Of a stretch of 64,000 nt of DNA, positions 1-9,066 are shown piece after piece; the stretch's first letter is position 1; every line of letters begins with the position of its first letter. The translations under genes were made by a program, and so were the position numbers. The notes beneath the pieces are model-generated. The model made no database searches, was not told where the DNA came from, and was given only the letters and a program-made list of their open reading frames with translations. The stretch spans positions 2,666,001 to 2,730,000 of the forward strand of contig OZ250151.1 in the NCBI GenBank assembly GCA_965237725.1, read 5' to 3'. The stretch comes from G965237725 sp965237725. GTDB lineage: Bacteria > Pseudomonadota > Gammaproteobacteria > Arenicellales > Poriferihabitantaceae.

Positions 1-2
1 AT

Positions 3-1397
3 ATCGACAATGCATTCGGCGGCGATAATGCCCAAGGAGAAGTGTTTACTGAAATTCTAGGTGGCAACCCGCTGAATTTTAGTTCGGATAAATCCGGTGG
101 TGTGGCAACGCCAAACATGAATATCGCCGCACTATCCCGTGAAAACGGCCCTATAGGTGGAGCCACTGGTGAAGACGGTAAAGTAGATGCCGATTTATTG
201 CAAGAATTTGCCAAGGGTAACTTTGATCCGGAAAAATACTTCGAGGGCGCGGTTACTGACGCTATGCTGCTTGGTGGGATTCGTCTTTTTGATTTGTTAA
301 TCGGCGGCAAGGATGATGGCGGTGGGGCGAAGCTCAAAAGCAAAGATGCACCCAAGCTGACCAACAACCCCATTTATGAAAATGATATACCAGTAGGTGT
401 TGAAACCCTGTTGGTATGGGAGCCACCGGTGAATCCTATCGTGCCGGTTTTTGTGGCTGACAAAGGTGGAAAGTCAAAATTTAGACTTGAATCACGGGTT
501 GTCAATCGAATTGATGGTGGAGAGCCAGAACAATATATTCACGGTATCATCTCAAATTTTTCTGTAGACCTGATTGGCGGCGTTGCCAGTTTTCTTGAGA
601 TCGAATTTGATAAATTTGAATTTACCTCGACTAATGGTAGTAAGCCGGATATCAATCCGCAGATTCGCGACGTCCACTTTAAAGGCCCGCTTAAATATGT
701 AGAACAGCTATCAAAATACTTGAGTAGTGTTAGTGGCGGTGACCAAAATAGTGCGGGTGGCGGTTTTAATATTGAGGTTACGCCCGGTGGCATAAGCGCC
801 GAATTTGGTATTTCTATCCCCACAATCAATTCCGGGGTTCTTTCCATTCAAAACATTGCTTTCAGTGGTGGTATCACCGTACCGTTTTCCGGGGACCCGA
901 TGCGCGCCAGATTCGCTTTTTGTGGCCAGGATAATCCTTTTTTACTGACCATATATTGTTTCGGCGGTGGCGGTTATGCCGTAGTAGGCATTGGTCTCGA
1001 CGGCGTCGAGCAACTCGAATTTGCATTCGAATTTGGTGCAAGTATTGCGTTGGATATTGGTGTCGCCAGCGGCGGTGTAGAAGTGATGGCGGGCATCTAT
1101 GTCAATGTTGAAAAAGACAATGGATGCCAGCTTACGGGCTATCTCAGGATGGGTGGCGAGTTAAACGTGTTGGCCATTATACGTATCTCCATTGAATTCA
1201 ATATGGCGTTGACCCACAACACTAAAACCAACCAGACCTGGGGAGAATGTCAGTTGACCATAGAAATCGAAATATTGATTTTCTCCGCATCCGTAAGTAT
1301 GTATGTGCGCAGAGATTTTTCTGAACCTACCTTGCTGCCATTCCGGGATATGATGTCGCCACAGGACTGGACCGGCTATTGTGATTCTTTTGCATGA
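3..1397 (+). CDS. Unknown glycine- and beta-rich protein, 5' end outside the window
   Basis: I do not recognise this protein. The frame is open from base 3 to the TGA at 1395-1397. The first start-like codon (GTG at 42) sits only one base after an AAGGAGA run and in-frame codons continue upstream, so the gene most likely begins before the window. The visible part is about 464 residues, with no clear membrane helix. The C-terminal half alternates hydrophobic and glycine residues (for example FGGGGYAVVGIGLDG and FEFGASIALDIGVASGG), which suggests beta-strands, possibly a beta-solenoid or barrel-like sheet. A few Cys residues lie near the C-terminus. The next gene starts 11 bases downstream, so the two are probably co-transcribed. 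Function is unknown. Confidence 0.75.
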   Translation: MDNAFGGDNAQGEVFTEILGGNPLNFSSDKSGGVATPNMNIAALSRENGPIGGATGEDGKVDADLLQEFAKGNFDPEKYFEGAVTDAMLLGGIRLFDLLIGGKDDGGGAKLKSKDAPKLTNNPIYENDIPVGVETLLVWEPPVNPIVPVFVADKGGKSKFRLESRVVNRIDGGEPEQYIHGIISNFSVDLIGGVASFLEIEFDKFEFTSTNGSKPDINPQIRDVHFKGPLKYVEQLSKYLSSVSGGDQNSAGGGFNIEVTPGGISAEFGISIPTINSGVLSIQNIAFSGGITVPFSGDPMRARFAFCGQDNPFLLTIYCFGGGGYAVVGIGLDGVEQLEFAFEFGASIALDIGVASGGVEVMAGIYVNVEKDNGCQLTGYLRMGGELNVLAIIRISIEFNMALTHNTKTNQTWGECQLTIEIEILIFSASVSMYVRRDFSEPTLLPFRDMMSPQDWTGYCDSFA

Positions 1398-1407
1398 GGG
1401 CTGAATA

Positions 1408-4400
1408 ATGGCAGAAGAATTAATCTGGACTGTACTTCCGAATGGTCGTCACAACGGTAAACTCCGTGCCACCCTATATTTATCTCCACGCTTGTCCGGC
1501 GGAAATAAGCTGGACGAGTTTGATATTATGCGTTCCTGGCCTGAGCAACTGGTTGACGGCGAGGGGAAATGGAAAGTGGCGTTCAATCTAAATTTTTCAG
1601 GCCAAATCATTGCTGCCAAACCCTATCGACAAAAAGACGGGCCACGGAAAAACTATCGCCCTGATTCAGAATTATGGTCCGCACTTTTGCCAGGGGACAC
1701 CTTTGTCAATGATTTTAGTTTCAAAGATTTGTCGACCCGCCGCATTCACAGTTTTCCAACACTGAACATCAAATCACTCATCGATTTACAATACAAGGGC
1801 GCAGCAAGAATTTCTCCTACCGAATTGCCCGAAACAAAAACCTTATTAAAAGATGCGAAGCTAAGAGAAATTTCTTTGTTCCAACCCATACAGCTTGAAG
1901 AAGGCGCGGAGCCAACACTGTTTGCACCTGGTGGTGAGGTTAAGGATTATGGTGAAGTGGCACGATCTGAAAGCAATAGACTCGGAAGGGTTGTTAGCGC
2001 AGATGAAGTGTTGATGAAAGATATCCGCATCCATGTGGATAAGGAGACGGACAGGTTATTCGACGATGCCACCGTTGGCAAAGTAAAAGCGGTTCCTGCT
2101 GCTAAGCCCAATGCTCGCTCAGATTTCATGCAGTTGAAACGCTTTCATGTTACTCGCAAGGAAGTGCCCAGCGAAAAAGTGATCGAACCGCCCAAGCTGG
2201 ATTTTCATGGCATTATTACCGCCTATGGCCAGCATCCTGCTTTAATGCGATTACTCGGTCTGGCCATAGACGTAGAATTTGATGAGCTGCCCCCTGCTAC
2301 CGGGGTTGTCTGGCTGGAAACCAATCCTGGGAATTTACAAACAAAAGCCCTGCACACAAACTACCAATTTACCACTGATGCAATGGATTCGCTGGCATTT
2401 ATAGCACGCCCTGAGAAAGAAAGTGAAATTGAATCTTGTTGTGTTGGCGTAGGGGAAAAAGCGTTTTCGGTTATACATCTTGATGTCAATGGCGCCGGGG
2501 AGAAAGCTATGCGAATGGCGGTAGATGTTCAGCGTTCTTCCATCACCAAAAGTGTCGACACCAAAAAAAGAATTGGGCTTCCCGCCTTGCAGACCGCCGG
2601 TTTGTCCCTAATACGCACAGGTGCTGCTCCCACTTTTGTCAAACGATTTGAAATCCAGAAAGCACTAAACGAAAAACTCGAATCTGCCCAGGAAACCCAG
2701 CTTTGGGCTGATGATATCTTACGCGGTTATCGCGTAGATGTTTTGGATGGCACGTCTAATGAATGGCGCTCGGTTTGTCGACGAAAAACCAGTTATAGCA
2801 GGAAGGATATTGGGCGCAATTGGTTTGAAGACTATGAGATAAACGACGGATGGATTTCATCCGCGGTAACGGAATCTGTTGATGATGATGACGACGATTT
2901 GTATCTTCAGGAGTCGTTGTTTAGATGGAATGGCTGGAGTCTGGTCGCCCCTCGACCAGGCAATACGTTAAGTAAAGATTATCAATCTGTTAAACAAACC
3001 AGCGAACCCGCGCAGGAGCTAAACCTGGATATATCCACCGAACCCAGCCGTGGAAGCCTGCCAAGATTGCGATATGGCTATCCCTACAAGATTCGACTAC
3101 GCGCTGTGGATCTCGCCGGCAATAGTTTAACTATCGCCGATGCCAATGATCTGATCAAAGGAGATTCTGGTGACAAACTGGTTGTTGGCAGTGGCTATGT
3201 TTATCGTCGAATGGAACCCATTGCCCAACCCGTCCTGTTGGCCCATGATCCATTAGAAAAATCCAACGGTGAATCCGTTGAGCGGCTTGTGATTCGCACC
3301 TTTAATTTCAATCCAGATCTGGACGGCGCGCCCACCTCACAATTCACCCAGCGCCATGTTTTACCCACGGGTGCGTCCCAGCTGATGTCCGAGATGCATG
3401 GTCAGTTCGACGATGCTGCCGGCCATCCAATACCCGCGAGCTACCAGGCCATTGTTGCTCACGATAGCCCTTTGCCAAATAGTGATGGGGTTTATACACA
3501 AAACAATGTTGCCATTCCCTATCTCCCCGATCCTGCAGGTCGGGGTGCCGCTTTCAGTAACATACCCATGGGTGATGCGCCGAAAAACAACGTCTATACC
3601 CACCTGGGCAACGGTAAAATATTCACATCACCACTGACGCCAACCCCAGAAACTGAGACCACAGTTTTTCAAATTGATTTTGGACCTCCAAAAGCATGGC
3701 CGGACCTGAAAAGTTTTCGATTAGTGATGGCCGGTGGTAATAAACCAAAAAACCCAAAATGGGATGCGAAAAAGCGGGAGTTTGTCATTTATATTCAGCC
3801 CGGTGAAATTCGTAAAGTTCGCATGAGTTCCTTTTTATTGGAAAAAGATCTGGAGAAATTTGAAGCCTGGAACTGGCTAACCGAAGAAAACAAGGCAGAG
3901 GCGTTTAAGAGCAATGTGATTGCGGGATTACACTGGGCACTTACCCCATTTCGTGAGCTCACCTTGGTACACGCGGTCCAACAACCCCTGGTCACTCCAC
4001 AGTTTAGTAAGCTTCGATCGGTAAGAAAACGCGGGGACACTTCTGCAATCCTAATTGATACTTTTCCCATTGATGGCCGCAGTACTTTGAAAGTAGATAT
4101 AAATGGAAGCTGGAAAGATATTGATGATAGCGGCGATGAACCGAGAATTCTCAACGGTCAGGCATTTGCATTCGAATATCCCCTGGAGTACGAAAAGACC
4201 AATGTTGCGCTGGGGCCAAAATTTAAACTGCAGCGCTTTATGGTCAATCCGCAAAGCCGCGGCATCATAAATCGCGACGCACTTAAATCTGTACGACTGG
4301 GTGATACCAAGAAAGCCGCGAGCATATTAAAACGCAGCGCTGTGGTCGCTTCAGATAAAACACCGAGAAAAGTGGTAAGCGTGGCTCAGCTGTCGAAGGT

Positions 4401-5859
4401 TGCTAAAAGCGGCATGCGAGTGGCCAATTTTGTTGATACCGAGGCCCTGAAACGGGGTAAAAAGCCAGTCACAGAAACCGACATCAGTCGACACGAATTC
4501 GGCGATACCCGATATCGAAAAGTAAATTACATGGCGACGGCAACCACCCGATTTCTTGAATATATGCCTTTTTATCAGCAGTTCGTTTCATTCCAGAAAT
4601 CACAAATTGAAAAACGCGCCAAAGGAAATGTTGTCCGGCTTTGGGAAGCGAAAAGCCCAAAGCAAGCCTTTACCCGTCGATCCAAACCAGTTGCTGTTGA
4701 GGTGCTGAGTTCGGCGCGACCCCCTGCACCAGAAATCGAGTATGTTATTCCAACGTTCGGCTGGGAAAAACAAACCGAGGGCGACAGCACAAGCAGTAAG
4801 CGTAGCGGCGGCGGTTTAAGGGTGTATTTAAAACGACCCTGGTTTGCATCGGGGGTCGGCGAGCTATTGGGGGTGGTTGTGGGTCAATTGGGGAGACAGA
4901 AAAAAGACAAGGGGAAAAGAGCAAAAGGTGATTTACTAAAGCCCTACATTACCCAATGGGGAATGGATCCAATCTGGCGCTCCGCAGCCACACCCAGCTT
5001 ATGGTCACCCAGCCTGCAGAATTTTCGAAATACAGCCAGCACTGAATCCAATTTAACTTTAGAAGAATTACCCGAAGCCCGGGTTTCCGTAGCAGGCTTC
5101 GACGTCGGTACATGGGACGACAACGGAGAGCTCACTGGCTATGACTCAGAGAGGCAACTGTGGTTTTGCGATATTGAGCTCGACCCGGGAGAGTCCTATT
5201 TTCCATTTGTCCGGCTGGCATTGGTACGCTACCAACCCAAATCTTTGAGTTGGAAAGGCGACCGACCGGGAGACGTAAAATTGTCTCGCGTCGTGCTCAC
5301 AGATTTTAATCAACTTACCCCTGATCGCTTTGCTAATGTTACAACGTTATCAAACAGCCGTCTAAAGCTTGTTGTCACGGGTCACACCTATTTAGAATCC
5401 GGTGTGGATAAATACGGTGAACATATTAAGCAGGAAACTACAGAGCGGGCGGTTAGTTTGAGCACGCAATCAAATTCAACAATTCAGGCCGACTCAACCA
5501 ACCAGGTTGCAAGATCATCCGCAACCCAAAAAGTGCTCAATGTTGCTCGCGCAGTGTTTCTACAATCCACCAGTGGCAGCACGATGGAAGTCTCTCTTGA
5601 GTCATCTACTTCGGATAGCACCGAACCATTGTCCTGGCGACCCGAAGTAGACTCCACCATCCAATTGAAAAGAATTTTTTCTGATAATGCGTGGAGTGGA
5701 GAAATTCCTCTTCCTGAACCGGTGGGTAATCTGCGCTACCGCCTGATCATCAAGGAATTTGAGTGGTTTATTAGTGATCCGCAAAATAGCAATGGAATCG
5801 ATCGATCTAAACAAACCGTGGAATCACGTATTGTGTATGCTGATGCGCTGGAAATTTAA
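1408..5859 (+). CDS. Very large protein of unknown function (1483 aa)
   Basis: I do not recognise this protein. It starts at ATG 1408 after a GAGGG ribosome-binding site and has no signal peptide (it begins MAEELIWTVLPNG). It is rich in predicted beta-structure. One segment near residues 560-575, around RLRAVDLAGNS, resembles Ig/fibronectin-like repeats in large extracellular or structural proteins. There is an acidic DDDDD run near residue 494 and a basic stretch around residues 1150-1180. It lies 10 bases after the preceding large protein and 33 bases before the first of four secreted paralogues, so the run is probably one operon. A surface or secreted structural role is possible, but no export signal is visible. 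I can assign no enzymatic motif. Confidence 0.8.
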   Translation: MAEELIWTVLPNGRHNGKLRATLYLSPRLSGGNKLDEFDIMRSWPEQLVDGEGKWKVAFNLNFSGQIIAAKPYRQKDGPRKNYRPDSELWSALLPGDTFVNDFSFKDLSTRRIHSFPTLNIKSLIDLQYKGAARISPTELPETKTLLKDAKLREISLFQPIQLEEGAEPTLFAPGGEVKDYGEVARSESNRLGRVVSADEVLMKDIRIHVDKETDRLFDDATVGKVKAVPAAKPNARSDFMQLKRFHVTRKEVPSEKVIEPPKLDFHGIITAYGQHPALMRLLGLAIDVEFDELPPATGVVWLETNPGNLQTKALHTNYQFTTDAMDSLAFIARPEKESEIESCCVGVGEKAFSVIHLDVNGAGEKAMRMAVDVQRSSITKSVDTKKRIGLPALQTAGLSLIRTGAAPTFVKRFEIQKALNEKLESAQETQLWADDILRGYRVDVLDGTSNEWRSVCRRKTSYSRKDIGRNWFEDYEINDGWISSAVTESVDDDDDDLYLQESLFRWNGWSLVAPRPGNTLSKDYQSVKQTSEPAQELNLDISTEPSRGSLPRLRYGYPYKIRLRAVDLAGNSLTIADANDLIKGDSGDKLVVGSGYVYRRMEPIAQPVLLAHDPLEKSNGESVERLVIRTFNFNPDLDGAPTSQFTQRHVLPTGASQLMSEMHGQFDDAAGHPIPASYQAIVAHDSPLPNSDGVYTQNNVAIPYLPDPAGRGAAFSNIPMGDAPKNNVYTHLGNGKIFTSPLTPTPETETTVFQIDFGPPKAWPDLKSFRLVMAGGNKPKNPKWDAKKREFVIYIQPGEIRKVRMSSFLLEKDLEKFEAWNWLTEENKAEAFKSNVIAGLHWALTPFRELTLVHAVQQPLVTPQFSKLRSVRKRGDTSAILIDTFPIDGRSTLKVDINGSWKDIDDSGDEPRILNGQAFAFEYPLEYEKTNVALGPKFKLQRFMVNPQSRGIINRDALKSVRLGDTKKAASILKRSAVVASDKTPRKVVSVAQLSKVAKSGMRVANFVDTEALKRGKKPVTETDISRHEFGDTRYRKVNYMATATTRFLEYMPFYQQFVSFQKSQIEKRAKGNVVRLWEAKSPKQAFTRRSKPVAVEVLSSARPPAPEIEYVIPTFGWEKQTEGDSTSSKRSGGGLRVYLKRPWFASGVGELLGVVVGQLGRQKKDKGKRAKGDLLKPYITQWGMDPIWRSAATPSLWSPSLQNFRNTASTESNLTLEELPEARVSVAGFDVGTWDDNGELTGYDSERQLWFCDIELDPGESYFPFVRLALVRYQPKSLSWKGDRPGDVKLSRVVLTDFNQLTPDRFANVTTLSNSRLKLVVTGHTYLESGVDKYGEHIKQETTERAVSLSTQSNSTIQADSTNQVARSSATQKVLNVARAVFLQSTSGSTMEVSLESSTSDSTEPLSWRPEVDSTIQLKRIFSDNAWSGEIPLPEPVGNLRYRLIIKEFEWFISDPQNSNGIDRSKQTVESRIVYADALEI

Positions 5860-5892
5860 TTAATTGATTAAAGAGATAATAGCGAGGTACAA

Positions 5893-6459
5893 ATGAAAGT
5901 CTTCTATCGAATGTTCTTAATGGTTATCATAATGTTGGCCATGCTATCCACGGGTGGCGCATTAGCAGACGATGCGAAAATATCTGAGGTCGAAGATTGC
6001 ACAATCTTTGCGTCCGACTTAGATAATCCCGCAGGGCATGTGTGCTGGACTTATGGTGATTTAATCCATAGTGAAATAGATCACCATGCACAAAGCGCGA
6101 TTATTCGGATGTTTCATAGCGATGATAAAGCGGTAGCCGAAGATGCATCAGAAATTTTGTGTGCAGTCAAAGCGGGAGTCTTAAAAGGGGTCTATATATC
6201 CAATCAAGAAGTACCAGCAAAGCGCGCTCAAAAAGCCCAATCCGGTTGGTGGCTGATTATTCCACAGGGAGAGCAATCGACCTGTTACGAGGTACCTTCA
6301 GACAAGGCACCCTTAATCGCATTTCGAAATCAAATCAAAGACAATAAAGACTTTGTTGCCAGCGCGCTTCGCACCGCCTGGGACAGCTGTGATATCCAAA
6401 TAACAACAGCTCCTCGATGTTTTTTTGATAACGATGACGTTTATTATAATCAAGACTAG
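5893..6459 (+). CDS. Secreted Cys-containing protein, paralogue 1 of 4
   Basis: This 188-residue protein has a clear signal peptide ending near ALA-DDAK (about residue 25), so it is exported. The mature part carries a core shared with the next three genes: a CW-x-x-x-D-x-I segment, then EIDHHAQSAIIRMF, LCAVKAG..LKGVYI, VPAKRAQ, a WW pair before a PQGE..CY segment, PLIAFRNQIKD, and a final SCDI..PRCF. Conserved Cys residues suggest periplasmic disulfides, and the HH pair could bind a metal or be catalytic. It consists almost entirely of the core, so it is the minimal member. I do not recognise the family. An AGCGAGGT ribosome-binding site precedes ATG 5893. Confidence 0.85.
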   Translation: MKVFYRMFLMVIIMLAMLSTGGALADDAKISEVEDCTIFASDLDNPAGHVCWTYGDLIHSEIDHHAQSAIIRMFHSDDKAVAEDASEILCAVKAGVLKGVYISNQEVPAKRAQKAQSGWWLIIPQGEQSTCYEVPSDKAPLIAFRNQIKDNKDFVASALRTAWDSCDIQITTAPRCFFDNDDVYYNQD

Positions 6460-6472
6460 GCAAGCTAAGCCT

Positions 6473-6491
6473 AAATTCTCCAGGAGAATTT
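6473..6491 (+). other. Intercistronic palindrome between paralogues 1 and 2
   Basis: AAATTCTCC and GGAGAATTT form a perfect 9-bp inverted repeat around a single A, in the 92-base gap between the first two paralogue genes. No T-run follows, so it is not a typical intrinsic terminator. It could be an mRNA-stabilising or processing hairpin, or chance. Confidence 0.4.
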
Positions 6492-6551
6492 GGAATTGCG
6501 ATCCCTGGAAATTTATTTACTTTGTCAAATTTAATTACTGAGGAGTAAATA

Positions 6552-7439
6552 ATGAAACACATATGTAAATTAGCAATATGCGGACTATATCTGTGTTTAA
6601 CATCTTCGTTGACGTTTGCCCAGACCTGTCCAGTGGAACCCGCTTTAGGTGGTAATTGTTGGAGCAACCAGGACGTTATTGATGACAATATCGATTCCCA
6701 TGCGCAAAAAGCTCTGTTTAGAATGTTTGCTACTGGTGGTGAAGCGGCTGCAGATGCTTCATCGTTACTGTGTGCGGTAAAAAGCGAAAAATTGAAAGGC
6801 ATATACTTGCCGGACACGGCTGTTCCTGTAAAGCGCGCACAAGACACCCAAACCAGTTGGTGGTTGTTGATCCCAGAAGGCAGAAAGTCGGTATGCTATA
6901 AAAAACCACCAACCAAATCGCCTCTAATTGCATTTCGCAAACAGATTAAAGATAACCGAGATGTTGTTGCAAGGGCACTCAGTGAGGCCTGGGATGAGTG
7001 TGACATTCCGTCTACAGTGCCACGATGTTTTGTGGCCGACCCGGGTGATAACAGATGCACTGGGGCCGGACAGTGTAGTCTTACATTTGAAGACGGGCAA
7101 TGCTCAGCAGAGGGCGAGGAATGTAAATCGACATTGCCCGGGGAAGAATGTGGAATTTGCATAAGACCCAACAATTCGGAATGTTTTGACAAATCGAGAG
7201 AGCAATATGACAAAGACGCCGCTGCTTGTGGCGATCAGGAACTTGCGGAACTAAAAAAAACATGCCCCACTGAATTCAGCGAATGCAGTAAGATTTTACC
7301 GCGTGATTCCAAATTTTATTCATGCTTGAATCAAAAAGGTTGCAATGTTGGCGCCCCCAGCTTTGACCGCTCTCAATGTAATCAAATTGCAGAACAGACA
7401 CACGTTGAACAATCGAAGATATGTGCGAAATCTCGATAA
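6552..7439 (+). CDS. Secreted Cys-rich protein, paralogue 2 of 4
   Basis: This 295-residue exported protein has a signal peptide cleaved around LTFA-QTCP (about residue 23). Residues about 25-160 repeat the core of paralogue 1 (CWSNQDVIDDNID, HAQKALFRMF, LCAVKSEKLKGIYL, VPVKRAQ, SWWLLIPEG, PLIAFRKQIKDN, CDI..PRCF). It adds a C-terminal region of about 130 residues with many cysteines (CTGAGQC, GEECGIC, CGDQE, KGCNVG, KICAKSR), likely a disulfide-stabilised extracytoplasmic domain. The start at ATG 6552 follows an AGGAG site. I do not recognise the family. The different C-terminal additions suggest a common scaffold with diversified tails. Confidence 0.85.
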   Translation: MKHICKLAICGLYLCLTSSLTFAQTCPVEPALGGNCWSNQDVIDDNIDSHAQKALFRMFATGGEAAADASSLLCAVKSEKLKGIYLPDTAVPVKRAQDTQTSWWLLIPEGRKSVCYKKPPTKSPLIAFRKQIKDNRDVVARALSEAWDECDIPSTVPRCFVADPGDNRCTGAGQCSLTFEDGQCSAEGEECKSTLPGEECGICIRPNNSECFDKSREQYDKDAAACGDQELAELKKTCPTEFSECSKILPRDSKFYSCLNQKGCNVGAPSFDRSQCNQIAEQTHVEQSKICAKSR

Positions 7440-7492
7440 ATATTATTAAACAATAGATTTGCCGTCGAAGGTAACCAGGAGATCAAATAATT

Positions 7493-8344
7493 ATGAAAGA
7501 ACTCATTTTAAGGAAAACAAAAACTCTTAGAGTAATCAGTGTATTTGCATTGTTGTATTCAATTCTAGTGCCGGCAAACTCGATTGCTCAGACCTGCGCA
7601 GTTGAGCCCATCAAGGCGGGTCAGTGCTGGACCACCGAGGACGTGATTAATAGTGAAATCGATCATCATGCTCAAGGTGCAATTCTTCGAATGTTTACCC
7701 GAGGCGGTACCGCTGCTGGGTCGGCTTCAGCCATGTTGTGTGCGGCCCATAGTGGTGAATTGGAAGGAATTTACTTGCCGAATCAGGGCGTACCAGCAAT
7801 GCGAGCTCGAGATGCAGGATCGAATTGGTGGGAAATGATCCCCCAGGGGGAACTTGCGACCTGCTATAAAGACCCTGTGAACCGTTCACCGCTGATTGTC
7901 TTTCGCAAGCAGATTAAGGACGACCGAGATATGCTTGCCAGTACACTTACTACCGCCTGGAGTAGCTGTAACATCCCAGCGTCAGCACCCCGCTGTTATG
8001 TGCCTACTATTTCACGTCCAACTAAATATGAGGCTGTGGACTCCAGTTCTCTCCTGGTAAATATTGTAGATTCACAGGGTCAACATCTTGTACACGGCGC
8101 AACCATTGCCGTGATGGATATTGCCAATCCCTCTGACGGTGACGGTGGACTAAAAATTGGTGTTGCTCAGGTTGAATTCCTACTAAGTACTGGGGCGACG
8201 TATTCTGTCGTAGGCCAGGGTATATATGTTGGTGAAGCGACTTGCGAAATTGGGCCAGCGCAGCAAGTTATGATGGAGTCGGGGGTAACACAACTCATTA
8301 CGCTTAAGGTGCCTATATGTGTTCCCGTATCGGGAGGAGTCTAG
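7493..8344 (+). CDS. Secreted protein, paralogue 3 of 4, with Ig-like tail
   Basis: This 283-residue exported protein has a long basic N-region and a hydrophobic segment ending near NSIA-QTCA (about residue 32). The core shared with its neighbours spans about residues 35-170 (CWTTEDVINSEIDHHAQ, ILRMF, LCAAHSGELEGIYL, VPAMRAR, NWWEMIPQGE, PLIVFRKQIKDD, CNI..PRCY). The remaining ~110 residues look like one beta-sandwich (SLLVNIVDSQGQHLVHGATI onward), similar in feel to carboxypeptidase-regulatory or Ig-like domains. It ends two bases before the start of paralogue 4. Function is unknown. Confidence 0.85.
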   Translation: MKELILRKTKTLRVISVFALLYSILVPANSIAQTCAVEPIKAGQCWTTEDVINSEIDHHAQGAILRMFTRGGTAAGSASAMLCAAHSGELEGIYLPNQGVPAMRARDAGSNWWEMIPQGELATCYKDPVNRSPLIVFRKQIKDDRDMLASTLTTAWSSCNIPASAPRCYVPTISRPTKYEAVDSSSLLVNIVDSQGQHLVHGATIAVMDIANPSDGDGGLKIGVAQVEFLLSTGATYSVVGQGIYVGEATCEIGPAQQVMMESGVTQLITLKVPICVPVSGGV

Positions 8345-8346
8345 TA

Positions 8347-9066
8347 ATGATTAACCGACCACAGATTTTCAAAATGCACATTACTTTTTTCGCTACCTTT
8401 GGCTTGCTGTTGACTTCGGTATTAATCGGGTATGAGGCACATAGTCGTGACTTTACCCCCGGCCCATTGGATATTACTATCGTGATGAAACAACCTATCG
8501 ACGTTTCCGCCCAACGTTCATTGGTGCGTCTTTCTAATGGCGATAAGAATCAAAAATATTTAGCCCACTTTATCCATCGAAGCGTTGCAGAAGGCGCCAT
8601 CGGTGGTATCTATATCGTTAATCAGGGCGTACCCGCTCTGCGCGCCAAAGCCCTTGGTAAAGGATGGTGGGAATTATTGGATGGTCGGCCAGCCATGTGC
8701 TGGAAGGAACCCCAAGGTGAAAAACCATTAATCATAATCAGTAAAAATACAGCTGCCAATCCGGCTGCCCTGGATAGCGCGCTGCTGACAGCATACGAAG
8801 AGTGTGGTCATAGAGAACTTGAAATAACGATAATGAAAAATGGCAATCCCTGTATTCCTAAATCATCGTGGGGCGCACTCATAAACAAAAAACTGGGAAT
8901 AGATTATGGCGTACTACCCAGTAAAAACGGAGTGGCCCACCTGTCTATGCCCCCAGGGATGTATCAGTTCGATGTTGTCTGCGAAGGTGAACTCACATCA
9001 CCACCTCTTATAGATAAAGAAATACTACCCGGTGAGGGCGTTCAAGAAGAAAGATTCGATTTTTAG
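8347..9066 (+). CDS. Secreted protein, diverged paralogue 4 of 4
   Basis: I place the start at ATG 8347, which has a GGGAGGAG site 8 bases upstream. An upstream in-frame start at 8317 lies inside the previous gene. The product is 239 residues with an N-terminal hydrophobic export segment (about residues 10-30). The core is recognisable but degenerate. The parts kept are GGIYIVNQGVPALRAKA, GWWELLDG, MCWKEPQGEKPLII and the TAYEECG end. The CW..D..I opening and the HHAQ segment are missing or replaced (VSAQRSLVRLSNG). A C-terminal beta-like domain follows. Its stop codon directly abuts that of the convergent gene. Function is unknown. Confidence 0.8.
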   Translation: MINRPQIFKMHITFFATFGLLLTSVLIGYEAHSRDFTPGPLDITIVMKQPIDVSAQRSLVRLSNGDKNQKYLAHFIHRSVAEGAIGGIYIVNQGVPALRAKALGKGWWELLDGRPAMCWKEPQGEKPLIIISKNTAANPAALDSALLTAYEECGHRELEITIMKNGNPCIPKSSWGALINKKLGIDYGVLPSKNGVAHLSMPPGMYQFDVVCEGELTSPPLIDKEILPGEGVQEERFDF

